From the NCBI GenBank assembly GCA_039921525.1, contig JBDSBP010000161.1, forward strand, positions 1-7,600: a stretch of DNA of 7,600 nt, given 5' to 3'. This DNA comes from JADCRZ01 sp039921525 (GTDB taxonomy: Bacteria > Bacteroidota > Bacteroidia > Chitinophagales > Chitinophagaceae). The position numbers and the translations under genes were made by a program. The notes below the pieces were generated by a model, which made no database searches, was not told the DNA's origin, and saw only the letters and a program-made list of their open reading frames with translations. Positions 1-5,855 of this stretch are shown here, piece after piece (position 1 is the first letter of the stretch; each line of letters starts with the position of its first letter).

Positions 1-68
1 CCTACGAACGCCTCGACTTTTTATTAGCCCCTTTCCATAAACGACATGGTATCTGCAATCAGCTTTAA
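1..68 (+). CDS. Possible C-terminal end of an upstream gene (partial)
   Basis: The frame starting at base 3 is open from the window edge to a TAA at 66-68 and would encode 21 residues, beginning YERLDFLLAPF and ending HGICNQL. The mix of hydrophobic, charged and aromatic residues is protein-like. The other two forward frames stop at about bases 25-27 and 38-40. I do not recognise the family, and such a short open stretch can occur by chance. If real, the gene would read in the same direction as the next three genes. Confidence 0.25.
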   Translation, partial: YERLDFLLAPFHKRHGICNQL

Positions 69-136
69 GTGAATATGCCTGCCACAGAAAATAGCAGGGG
101 GCATAATCATTGCAGGTTGTTATCTAAAAAATTACT

Positions 137-367
137 ATGGCAACATCAAAAAAAGCTGCGGCAAAGAAAGCCCCTTCAAAGAAAGCTGCGAAGAAAAAAG
201 CCGCGCCAAAAAAATCCGGTAAAAAAAATAAACTGGGTGTCAAAAATTCCCTGGTTAATAATATCAATGCAAAAAAGAAAAAAGATGATTCCAGGCCTAA
301 AAGTAAATCAACCGTCTCCAAAAAAAATTATAAAAAGATGGAAGATAATTGGGTTGATAAAAAATGA
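137..367 (+). CDS. Lysine/alanine-rich histone H1-like DNA-binding protein
   Basis: This 76-residue protein is extremely basic. Residues 1-32 are almost only Lys, Ala, Ser and Pro in AKK/PKK-type repeats, like the C-terminal tail of eukaryotic histone H1 and the bacterial Hc1/Hc2-type proteins. Residues 33-76 are less repetitive, with a NNINAKKKK stretch, a SRPKSKSTVSKK stretch and an acidic/aromatic end (MEDNWVDKK). That second half resembles a short conserved tail I associate with small Bacteroidota proteins, so this is probably a complete gene and not low-complexity noise. There is no signal peptide or membrane segment, so it should act in the cytoplasm, probably binding nucleic acid non-specifically by charge. 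The ATG follows an A-rich stretch. A longer overlapping frame (69-383) covers the same A-rich DNA but gives no sensible protein. Confidence in the gene is good; the exact role (nucleoid compaction or RNA binding) is inference. Confidence 0.72.
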   Translation: MATSKKAAAKKAPSKKAAKKKAAPKKSGKKNKLGVKNSLVNNINAKKKKDDSRPKSKSTVSKKNYKKMEDNWVDKK

Positions 368-552
368 TGAGAAAAATAAGTAATCGATTTTCGTTCCGCT
401 ATTTTTATTCTTTGCAAAGCTCGTTATTCTTTATAAGGGAAGGTCATCATAAAATTTACTAAAAAGGCTGGTAATGAAAAATCATTGTTACCTTAAAATA
501 TATTTCTCCCGGCAAGTTGTTCGATCATATGGTTTAAATGCAATGAAAAGAT

Positions 553-1119
553 ATGAAAAATAAATGCGCTAATTTGAAAATGCAGTACTTGATTTTTTTA
601 GGATCTTTTTTTTGCCTTGAATCACTTAACGCGCAGGTATCACCAAAATCTGCCGAGGAAATTTTAAAGGAAGCCAGCCAACAGGCAACCAGCGATAAGA
701 AAAATGTATTTATCATATTCGATGCATCCTGGTGTGGTTGGTGCCACAAAATGGATAGCATAATGAATGCACCTGCCTGTAAAAACCTGTTCTCCCATAA
801 CTATATTGTAAAACATTTGGTGATTTTGGAATCTCCCGGCAAAAAACAACGGGAGAATCCTGGAGCCATGGACCTTTTAATAAAATTTCATGGAGATAAG
901 CAAGGCCTTCCGTATTGGCTGATTTTTGATAATAAAGGAAACCTGCTGGCAGACTCGCAACTCAGACCCACAGGTGCCGCATTTGATATGCCTGGTGAAA
1001 ACACCGGTTGCCCCGCAACACCAAAAGAGATAACTTATTTTATCAATATCTTGAAAAAAACTTCCCTGCTCAACAGTAACCAGCTTGCTTTGATTGAGCA
1101 GGAATTTAGTAAAAAATAG
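553..1119 (+). CDS. Exported thioredoxin-fold protein with CGWC active site
   Basis: The 188-residue product has an N-terminal hydrophobic segment (about residues 10-23) followed by SLNAQ, a typical Bacteroidota signal peptidase I site, so the mature protein should start near residue 28-29 in the periplasm. The thioredoxin core begins with VFIIFDASWCGWCHKMD: W60, C61 and C64 form the redox site, and G-L-P120 before YWLIFD supplies the expected cis-proline. The CGWC dipeptide and the loop containing ENTGCPAT fit the thioredoxin_7-like family rather than classical TrxA. A second ATG at codon 10 (base 580) would give a tighter signal peptide and is a credible alternative start. A likely role is disulfide reduction or thiol exchange in the envelope; the substrate cannot be read from sequence. 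It lies 14 bases upstream of the quinone oxidoreductase gene, so the two may be co-transcribed. Confidence 0.88.
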   Translation: MKNKCANLKMQYLIFLGSFFCLESLNAQVSPKSAEEILKEASQQATSDKKNVFIIFDASWCGWCHKMDSIMNAPACKNLFSHNYIVKHLVILESPGKKQRENPGAMDLLIKFHGDKQGLPYWLIFDNKGNLLADSQLRPTGAAFDMPGENTGCPATPKEITYFINILKKTSLLNSNQLALIEQEFSKK

Positions 1120-1133
1120 AAACTCCGATACCT

Positions 1134-2120
1134 ATGAGTAGCCAAATCATGAAAGCGGTGATCATCACGCAACCAGGTGCTCCCGAAGTATTGCAGGTCC
1201 AGGATAGAGCTATACCGCAACTCTCCGCTTTTGATGTGCTAATCCAGGTAAAAGCTGCAGGAGTAAACCGGCCTGATGTTTTTCAGCGCAAGGGAAACTA
1301 CCCTGTGCCTCCAGGTTTTCCCGCCGATATTCCCGGACTAGAAGTTGCAGGTATTATTGAAGCATGCGGTTTATCTGTTACACGCTGGAAGCAGGGTGAT
1401 ACTGTATGTGCATTACTTGGCGGAGGCGGCTATGCCACTTATGCGCTTGCTGACGCGAGACATTGTTTGCCATTGCCTGCAGATTGGTCATTTGCCGAGG
1501 CTTGTTCATTGCCTGAAACGGTATTCACGGTATGGCATAATGTATTTCAACGCGGACAGCTAAAAACGGGTGAACATTTCCTCGTTCATGGAGGAAGTAG
1601 TGGAATTGGTATTACCGCTATTCAACTGGCAAAACTGTTTGGCGCAAAAGTGTTTACCACCGTAGGCAGCGAAGAAAAATGCGCAGCTTGTGTTTCGTTG
1701 GGAGCAGACAGATGTATTAACTATAAAAAAGAAGATTTTGAAGAAGTGTTGAAGCCGGAAGGTGTAGACGTTATTTTGGATATGGTAGGTGGAGATTATA
1801 TAATTAAAAATATCAGGTTGTTGAAAGAGGATGGACGGTTGGTTTTTATTAATGCCATGAAGGGAAATGAAGGCTCGTTTAATGCGCACGATCTGATGCG
1901 TCGTCGGTTAACCATAACAGGTAGTACGTTGAGAAACAGGGATGCCGAATTTAAAGCGAAGCTCGCCGAGGAAGTGGAAAAGAATGTATGGCCCTTTTTA
2001 TCAGGCAAGAAATTTAAGCCTGTCCTTTATCGCCAATTCAAGCTTGAAGATGCTGGCGAAGCACACCGGCTCATGGAAAGTAGCCAACATATCGGAAAGA
2101 TAGTTTTGGTGAATAACTAA
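1134..2120 (+). CDS. Zinc-free NAD(P)H:quinone oxidoreductase, PIG3/QOR family (MDR superfamily)
   Basis: The 328-residue protein is a full-length medium-chain dehydrogenase/reductase. The N-terminal GroES-like domain contains the family stretch AAGVNRPDVFQRKGNYPVPPG (around residues 41-61). The Rossmann domain has VHGGSSGIGITAIQLAK at about 151-167, where the glycines bind the NAD(P) phosphate. A late hydrophobic strand and the C-terminal AHRLMESSQHIGKIVL complete the family pattern. The catalytic-zinc ligands of alcohol dehydrogenases are absent, which places it with zeta-crystallin/PIG3 quinone reductases. It probably reduces quinones or alpha,beta-unsaturated carbonyls with NADPH in the cytoplasm. 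Homologues usually begin MKA, so the ATG at base 1149 (codon 6) may be the true start. The gene follows the thioredoxin-like gene closely and runs convergent to the next gene. The family call is strong; the substrate is inferred. Confidence 0.93.
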   Translation: MSSQIMKAVIITQPGAPEVLQVQDRAIPQLSAFDVLIQVKAAGVNRPDVFQRKGNYPVPPGFPADIPGLEVAGIIEACGLSVTRWKQGDTVCALLGGGGYATYALADARHCLPLPADWSFAEACSLPETVFTVWHNVFQRGQLKTGEHFLVHGGSSGIGITAIQLAKLFGAKVFTTVGSEEKCAACVSLGADRCINYKKEDFEEVLKPEGVDVILDMVGGDYIIKNIRLLKEDGRLVFINAMKGNEGSFNAHDLMRRRLTITGSTLRNRDAEFKAKLAEEVEKNVWPFLSGKKFKPVLYRQFKLEDAGEAHRLMESSQHIGKIVLVNN

Positions 2121-2144
2121 GCCTATCCATAATTTAAAACTCAA

Positions 2145-2179
2145 AGCCGATAGCCGATAGCTGATAGCTGAAGGCCTTC
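2145..2179. repeat. Imperfect 7-bp tandem repeat GCYGATA with terminal palindrome, between convergent genes
   Basis: Four heptamer-phased units lie in the 69-base gap between two convergent genes: GCCGATA (2146-2152), GCCGATA (2153-2159), GCTGATA (2160-2166) and GCTGAAG (2167-2173). The array runs into a perfect 10-bp palindrome GAAGGCCTTC (2170-2179). The 16-mer at 2153-2168 matches the reverse complement of 5353-5368 exactly, so this is a dispersed family and not a local accident. Its position suggests a role at transcript 3' ends or a preferred intergenic insertion site. There is no T-run, so it is not a classical intrinsic terminator. Confidence 0.75.
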
Positions 2180-2189
2180 CTCCTTTAAA

Positions 2190-2882
2190 CTAATAATCCT
2201 TCAAAAAAACAATCAGTTTAGTCAGGTCTTCCTCTTTATTAAAATCTATGTTGTTTTCCTTCAGATAATCATTCAGCTCCCTTTCTTTTTTTGAAAAATT
2301 TCTCAGCAAATTTTTTTTATTCGCCCTGAAAAAATTATTGTATTTATCACCGAAAAAATAGGTTGTTTGTTGTGCTAAAATAACATCCTGCCTGACATCA
2401 AGTTTATAAAATCGGAGATCATTTGAAAGACTTGAGTAAGAAGAAATAGCGCCGGCTGATGAAGGCTGATCATAAGCACCAATTTTTTGTTGATCTATTA
2501 TCTTGATAACCTGTTTCCTGGCGACCTTTGCGGCGTTATTCCCTTTCACTAATTGCAGGTATCCCTCACTGTAATAGAATGAATCTTTTGCGACATTAAT
2601 GTACTTAATGGTAACTTCATTCGCTACGGAAAGTGTATCTCCTTTAACATCGATGAATTGCATTTCACCATTCATCCGGTTATAATTAAAATTTGCCAGG
2701 TTTGTGTTTCCGTTTCTAAAATAAATAGTACCCTGGATAAATTCGGGATACAGGTAAATTTCTTTAGCCAGTTTCTGATAAATATCTTCACCGGCTTTTA
2801 CGCGAATAGGTTTCGAGTCCTGGGCCAGTATATTAAAACTACAAAGCAACCAGATAAATATCGGGAACAAAACATTTTTCAT
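2190..2882 (-). CDS. Exported protein of unknown function
   Basis: I do not recognise a named family for this 230-residue protein. Residues 1-21 form a clear signal peptide: Lys near the start, the hydrophobic run VLFPIFIWLLCSF, then ILAQ. The mature protein should therefore be periplasmic or outer-membrane associated. There are no further membrane segments. The middle part (about 45-125) alternates hydrophobic and polar residues and is rich in Tyr, Asn and Val, as in beta-strand domains. The C-terminal quarter (from about 185) is strongly charged and helical (NKKNLLRNFSKKEREL, then EENNIDFNKEEDLTKLI-like sequence), resembling the tail of small secreted Bacteroidota proteins that I know only as hypothetical. 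A good TAnnTTTG promoter element lies just upstream. It stands alone on its strand, convergent with the quinone oxidoreductase gene and divergent from the Gfo/Idh gene. It is a real gene of unknown function. Confidence 0.85.
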   Translation of the reverse strand: MKNVLFPIFIWLLCSFNILAQDSKPIRVKAGEDIYQKLAKEIYLYPEFIQGTIYFRNGNTNLANFNYNRMNGEMQFIDVKGDTLSVANEVTIKYINVAKDSFYYSEGYLQLVKGNNAAKVARKQVIKIIDQQKIGAYDQPSSAGAISSYSSLSNDLRFYKLDVRQDVILAQQTTYFFGDKYNNFFRANKKNLLRNFSKKERELNDYLKENNIDFNKEEDLTKLIVFLKDY

Positions 2883-2911
2883 TGCTAAATTTTTATATGG
2901 GCAGCTTCTAT

Positions 2912-2919
2912 CAAAGTTA
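2912..2919 (-). promoter_or_regulatory. Bacteroidota-type -7 promoter element for the 2190-2882 gene
   Basis: On the minus strand these bases read TAACTTTG, an exact match to the Bacteroidota sigma-70-type -7 consensus TAnnTTTG. Transcription would start roughly 5-8 bases downstream (about 2904-2907), giving a leader of about 22-25 nt before the ATG at 2882. I could not find a clear TTTG -33 element at the usual distance, so this is a probable and not certain promoter. Confidence 0.45.
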
Positions 2920-2959
2920 AGTAGATTTTGTCGCTACGTTATCATGAATTATAGAGTGA

Positions 2960-3121
2960 AAATTTAATCACTTTGAACCGGGTGGTTTGAACACAAACCT
3001 GCCGGTAAAAAACGATGCCGAAGCAGCCATTTAAAATAGCAGGAGAGTTATTGATCTCCCGGGAATGCAAGAGTATATAAACAAAATGAACAAGCTGATT
3101 GCGGAAAAATCTTTATATTAG
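2960..3121 (+). pseudogene. Possible decayed small reading frame upstream of the Gfo/Idh gene
   Basis: One forward frame reads FEPGGLNTNLPVKNDAEAAI (2972-3031), hits a TAA at 3032-3034, and then continues NSRRVIDLPGMQEYINKMNK and LIAEKSLY to a TAG at 3119-3121. Both halves have protein-like composition and sensible codons, and the internal TAA differs from CAA (Gln) by one base. Upstream, an ATG at 2944 reads MNYRVK before stopping and would join this frame by a one-base shift. I do not recognise the protein. Alternatives are chance openness in a 256-base spacer, or a short real peptide from the ATG at 3065 (18 residues). Confidence is low. Confidence 0.25.
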
Positions 3122-3138
3122 TGGATATTGCCACTTAT

Positions 3139-4578
3139 ATGGAAAATCAACAATTAAACAAAGGCCGACGTAATTTTTTAAGGCATTCATCTCTTGCCGC
3201 TGCAGGATTTTTTATTATTCCCAGGCATGTTTTAGGAAGAGGTTTTATAGCTCCCAGTGATAAATTGAATATCGCAGGTATTGGCGTTGGTGGAAAAGCC
3301 GAAGTTAACCTGCCCTATGCTTTTAACAAAGGTTCCGATAATATTGTTGCTCTATGCGATGTGGATGACCGCATGGCTGTGAAGGCAAGGAAAAGCTGGC
3401 CGCAGGCCCCCTATTACAAAGACTACCGGGAACTGTTAAATAAAGAAGCAAAGAATATTGATGCTGTAATAGTTACTACTCCGGATCATATGCACGCCCC
3501 CATTGCCCTGGCGGCCATGCAGATGGGTAAACACGTTTATTGTGAAAAGCCACTGACGCACGATATTTATGAAGCAAGAATTTTAACCCAGGCTGCAAAA
3601 AAATATAAAGTAGTTACCCAGATGGGTAACCAGGGAAGCAGCGGTGATGATACCCGTTTGATAGAAACCTGGGTACAGGGCGGAGTGATCGGAAATGTGC
3701 ATACTGTGCATGTGTGGACCAATAGGCCTGTCTGGCCGCAAGGTATTCCAACGCCTACCGGAAAATTCGACATTCCCAAAGAAGTGGATTGGGAGTTATG
3801 GCTAGGTACCGCGCCCCAACGTGATTTTAATCCTATTTACCTCCCCGCAACCTGGAGAGGCTGGGTTGACTTTGGTACAGGCTCACTGGGGGATATGGGT
3901 TGTCATTTCCTGGATGTTCCTTTCCGCGCATTGAAACTGGGCTACCCTATTTCAGTGGAATGCAGTGTAGGTTCGGTTTACACAGGTTTTTTCCAGGAAG
4001 CCGTTTACACAGATAGTTATCCGCCTTCTTCAAAAACACATATAAAATTTCCTGCAAGAGGTTCCATGCCCGAGGTAAAAGTAATTTGGTACGACGGCGG
4101 CATCAAACCTGAAAGACCCGAAGAATTATTACCCGATGAAGCGATGGGCGAACTGGATGGCGGAATAATTTTCGAAGGCAGCAAAGGCAAATTGATGGCG
4201 GGGCTTTTTGGAAGAGGTGCCACATTGTTGCCAACAAAGAAGATGAAGGAAACTAACTTACCTAAATCCAAATTTCCTTTTGTGGAAGGAGGGTCGGAAG
4301 GCCATCAGCAGCAATGGGTAAAGGCCTGCAAAAAAGGCTACGGAACATATACGAGCTCTTCGTTCGATATCGCCGGCCCACTAACTGAAACGGTAATAAT
4401 GGGTAATCTCGCCGTACGCAGTTACAATTATTCAGAGAAAAATGCTAAGGGTCAGCTTGTTTACACAGGACGTAAAAAGTTGTTATGGGACGGAGAGAAT
4501 ATGAAGATTAGTAATTTTGATCCGGCCAATCAATTTGTAAAAAGACAATACAGGGGCAGTTATAAACTGGATCTGTAA
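3139..4578 (+). CDS. Tat-exported Gfo/Idh/MocA-family NAD(P)-dependent oxidoreductase
   Basis: The 479-residue product opens with a twin-arginine signal, GRRNFLRHSSLAAAGFF (R10 and R11 followed by a hydrophobic stretch), so the folded protein is probably exported with its nucleotide bound. The Rossmann domain follows: LNIAGIGVGGK (GxGxxG at 47-52), acidic CDVDD at 73-77 ending the second strand, TTPDHMHAPIAL at about 113-124, and the family signature CEKPLT at 135-140. The C-terminal domain has GDMGCHFLD (251-259), which carries the conserved Asp/His region near the substrate site. It most likely oxidises, reduces or epimerises a sugar or polyol, or acts as an NAD-dependent glycosidase as in GH109; the substrate cannot be told. 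An in-frame GTG lies at 3121, but the ATG at 3139 places the Tat motif at the usual distance from the N terminus. The next gene follows after 56 bases in the same direction. Confidence 0.93.
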   Translation: MENQQLNKGRRNFLRHSSLAAAGFFIIPRHVLGRGFIAPSDKLNIAGIGVGGKAEVNLPYAFNKGSDNIVALCDVDDRMAVKARKSWPQAPYYKDYRELLNKEAKNIDAVIVTTPDHMHAPIALAAMQMGKHVYCEKPLTHDIYEARILTQAAKKYKVVTQMGNQGSSGDDTRLIETWVQGGVIGNVHTVHVWTNRPVWPQGIPTPTGKFDIPKEVDWELWLGTAPQRDFNPIYLPATWRGWVDFGTGSLGDMGCHFLDVPFRALKLGYPISVECSVGSVYTGFFQEAVYTDSYPPSSKTHIKFPARGSMPEVKVIWYDGGIKPERPEELLPDEAMGELDGGIIFEGSKGKLMAGLFGRGATLLPTKKMKETNLPKSKFPFVEGGSEGHQQQWVKACKKGYGTYTSSSFDIAGPLTETVIMGNLAVRSYNYSEKNAKGQLVYTGRKKLLWDGENMKISNFDPANQFVKRQYRGSYKLDL

Positions 4579-4634
4579 GGGTATATAATCATGTGGCTAG
4601 TTTCAACATTTAATTATTTGCAGCACAATATCCA

Positions 4635-5345
4635 ATGAACAGTGAATCAAGGAATATTTTTACCAGGAACCAGGCTTCTTTTTTTCCGGTAATAAAGTTC
4701 GATCCGGAAAAGGAAAAATTGCTGCAATTAGATTTTACTGCGAACAATAATGAACTAACTGCTGACATGGTTGAAAATACGCTGTTTTTCTCTGCCTATA
4801 TTAATAATAAATTAGAGAAAACTCACTGCAAATTCGGTATCGGTGGATACGGAGAGCACCGTACCGTTTACAGGAGAAGTCGCGTATTTGACGCTGTTAC
4901 CTCTCTGGATGAGCCAAGACGCTGGCACCTGGGAACAGATATCTGGGGTGCTGCCGGCACTGCTGTTTATGCTCCCATTGGCGGCATGGTTCATGGGTTT
5001 GCATTTAACGATAAATTTGGTGATTATGGTGCAACCATGATCCTGCTTCATCAATTGGACGGATTCCCGTTTTATACCCTATACGGCCACGTGAGTTTGC
5101 GCGATATAAGTTTACTCCGCGAGGGTCAGTATATAATAGGGGGTGAGGAGATGGCTCATTTTGGAGAACCGCATGAGAACGGGCACTGGCCGCCTCATTT
5201 ACATTTTCAAATTATTTTCGATATAGGTGTAAATGAAGGGGATTATCCCGGCGTCTGCAAATTTACGGAAAGGGAGAGGTATATGAATAATTGTCCTGAT
5301 CCGGATTTGATACTTCAGATAAACCGGTATATTGCTGAGGTGTGA
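4635..5345 (+). CDS. M23 (LytM/lysostaphin-fold) metallopeptidase-like protein without signal peptide
   Basis: The C-terminal two thirds of this 236-residue protein is a recognisable M23 domain. HLGTD supplies H98 and D102 (HxxxD zinc ligands), TLYGH supplies H152, and WPPHLHF supplies H188 and H190 (HxH). All the zinc and catalytic residues are therefore present. Classical M23 enzymes cut peptidoglycan cross-links outside the cytoplasm, but here residues 1-60 contain no signal peptide or membrane segment. The stretches RTVYRRS, GDYGATMILLHQ, ENGHWPPHLHF and GDYPGV resemble, from memory, the M23-like module found fused to phosphotransferase and class-III aminotransferase domains in some bacterial multidomain proteins. 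That suggests a cytoplasmic role not concerned with peptidoglycan. The C-terminal ERERYMNNCPDPDLIL also fits that subgroup. The 56-base gap allows co-transcription with the oxidoreductase. The fold is certain; the substrate is unknown. Confidence 0.9.
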   Translation: MNSESRNIFTRNQASFFPVIKFDPEKEKLLQLDFTANNNELTADMVENTLFFSAYINNKLEKTHCKFGIGGYGEHRTVYRRSRVFDAVTSLDEPRRWHLGTDIWGAAGTAVYAPIGGMVHGFAFNDKFGDYGATMILLHQLDGFPFYTLYGHVSLRDISLLREGQYIIGGEEMAHFGEPHENGHWPPHLHFQIIFDIGVNEGDYPGVCKFTERERYMNNCPDPDLILQINRYIAEV

Positions 5346-5351
5346 GGTGTT

Positions 5352-5453
5352 GGCTATCAGCTATCGGCAATCAGGTAAAAAAGCTCGCGCAAAAGTTATA
5401 CAATTTAAATTTTTAACATGATTTTTAACGGCTGATAGCCGATAGCCTTCAGC
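5352..5453. repeat. Inverted pair of GCYGATA repeats between convergent genes; candidate bidirectional terminator
   Basis: The left arm GGCTATCAGCTATCGGC (5352-5368) and the right arm GCTGATAGCCGATAGCC (5431-5447) are inverted relative to each other and complementary at 15 of 17 positions, with one further G-U pair possible in RNA. They enclose a 62-base AT-rich loop. The right arm continues to TTCAGC (to 5453), so GCCTTCAGC here is the reverse complement of GCTGAAGGC at 2167-2175. It fills most of the gap between a plus gene ending at 5345 and a minus gene ending at 5464. A stem in both transcripts is possible, but the long loop makes ordinary intrinsic termination uncertain. Confidence 0.75.
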
Positions 5454-5463
5454 TGACAGACCA

Positions 5464-5748
5464 TCAAAGAAAATCATTTACTATCTCTTTCCATTCCTGG
5501 GCCATCGAATAAGCCGGCAATGGCTTTCCTGCCTTCCGGTACCAATATCCTGCGTTTGAAATGTCACCTTCCTTTCGATGCAAATAAGCATGCAACCAGG
5601 ATCCGTTTTTATCAGTTAGATCCTGTGCAATGTTATGAGCTTTGTCCCAATCATTCTTTCCATCAAACCATAATACTTTAAGATAAACGGATAGGTCAGC
5701 AGGCGGCGTTGACGATGATAAAGTGCTGTTGAATTCTTCAAATGTCAT
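5464..5748 (-). CDS. Small conserved protein of unknown function
   Basis: This 94-residue protein is soluble, with no signal peptide. It is rich in aromatic residues: SVYLKVLWFDGKNDWDKAHN at about 20-39, SWLHAYLHRKEGD at about 50-62, and NAGYWYRKAGKP at about 65-76. I recognise the pattern 'LWFDGKNDWDKAH ... WLHAYLHRKEGD ... AGYWYRKAGKP' as that of a widespread uncharacterised bacterial family. The paired helices resemble a short TPR-like or SEL1-like unit, but I cannot assign a function. It lies downstream of the NmrA-like gene on the same strand, with a 101-base gap filled by a GC-rich repeat and a possible hairpin, so it may have its own promoter. Confidence that it is a real gene is high. 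Confidence 0.85.
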   Translation of the reverse strand: MTFEEFNSTLSSSTPPADLSVYLKVLWFDGKNDWDKAHNIAQDLTDKNGSWLHAYLHRKEGDISNAGYWYRKAGKPLPAYSMAQEWKEIVNDFL

Positions 5749-5788
5749 AACGATTAAATTAGGAATACAGATTTATTATTTAAAATTT

Positions 5789-5814
5789 GAAGGGCTGCGG
5801 GTTTTGCATCCTTC
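5789..5814 (-). terminator. Possible transcript-end hairpin downstream of the NmrA-like gene
   Basis: GAAGG (5789-5793) pairs with CCTTC (5810-5814), and inside it TGC (5796-5798) pairs with GCA (5806-5808). On the minus strand the stem is followed by AAATTTTAAATAATAAA, which contains only a short T-run. It lies 36 bases past the stop of the NmrA-like gene and could end that transcript. The signal is weak, and the hairpin may instead belong to the neighbouring GC-rich repeat. Confidence 0.3.
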
Positions 5815-5826
5815 CTCAAGTTCAGT

Positions 5827-5855
5827 CAGGGCGGAGGCAAGCCCTGCCCCTACAA
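5827..5855 (-). repeat. GC-rich palindromic repeat reaching into the 3' end of the NmrA-like gene
   Basis: The plus strand carries CAGGGC (5827-5832) and GCCCTG (5841-5846), a perfect 6-bp inverted repeat with an 8-base loop, and then CCCCTACAA. Read on the minus strand it begins TTGTAGGGGCAGGGCTTGCC and ends CCGCCC. It is far more GC-rich than its surroundings. This type of sequence (GTAGGGGCAGGGC...) resembles dispersed intergenic repeats seen in several bacterial groups, a recollection and not a search result. The first six bases on the minus strand (TTG TAG) are the last codon and stop of the NmrA-like gene. Confidence 0.55.

Noticed and set aside
76..103. CCTGC/GCAGG inverted repeat upstream of the H1-like gene
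   Set aside because: Five base pairs with a large loop and no T-tract; likely chance.
124..321. Minus-strand frame rich in Phe and Ala opposite the H1-like gene
   Set aside because: Phe/Ala runs are the antisense image of AAA/GCN codons; there is no independent protein character.
69..383. Forward reading frame of 104 codons overlapping the Lys/Ala-rich gene
   Set aside because: It is a frame-shifted reading of the same A-rich DNA, and its composition (KK, QR, RK runs) comes from the shadowed codons. The 137-367 frame gives the recognisable H1-like protein.
470..492. Small inverted repeat (AATGA-AAAA-TCATT within GGT...ACC) between the H1-like and thioredoxin genes
   Set aside because: Only a 5-bp AT-rich stem with no T-run, about 100 bases from the preceding gene; too weak to call a terminator.
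1560..1889. Minus-strand frame of 109 codons inside the quinone oxidoreductase gene
   Set aside because: It lies wholly within a strongly recognisable gene on the other strand and its translation resembles no protein.
2146..2173. Heptamer array considered as a CRISPR or integron-type repeat
   Set aside because: The units are 7 bp, directly adjacent, with no unique spacers, no cas or integrase gene nearby, and only four copies.
3121..3138. GTG at 3121 as the start of the Gfo/Idh gene
   Set aside because: It would add six residues before the Tat signal, and the ATG at 3139 gives a normal twin-arginine leader. GTG at 3121 also overlaps the TAG of the possible remnant frame.
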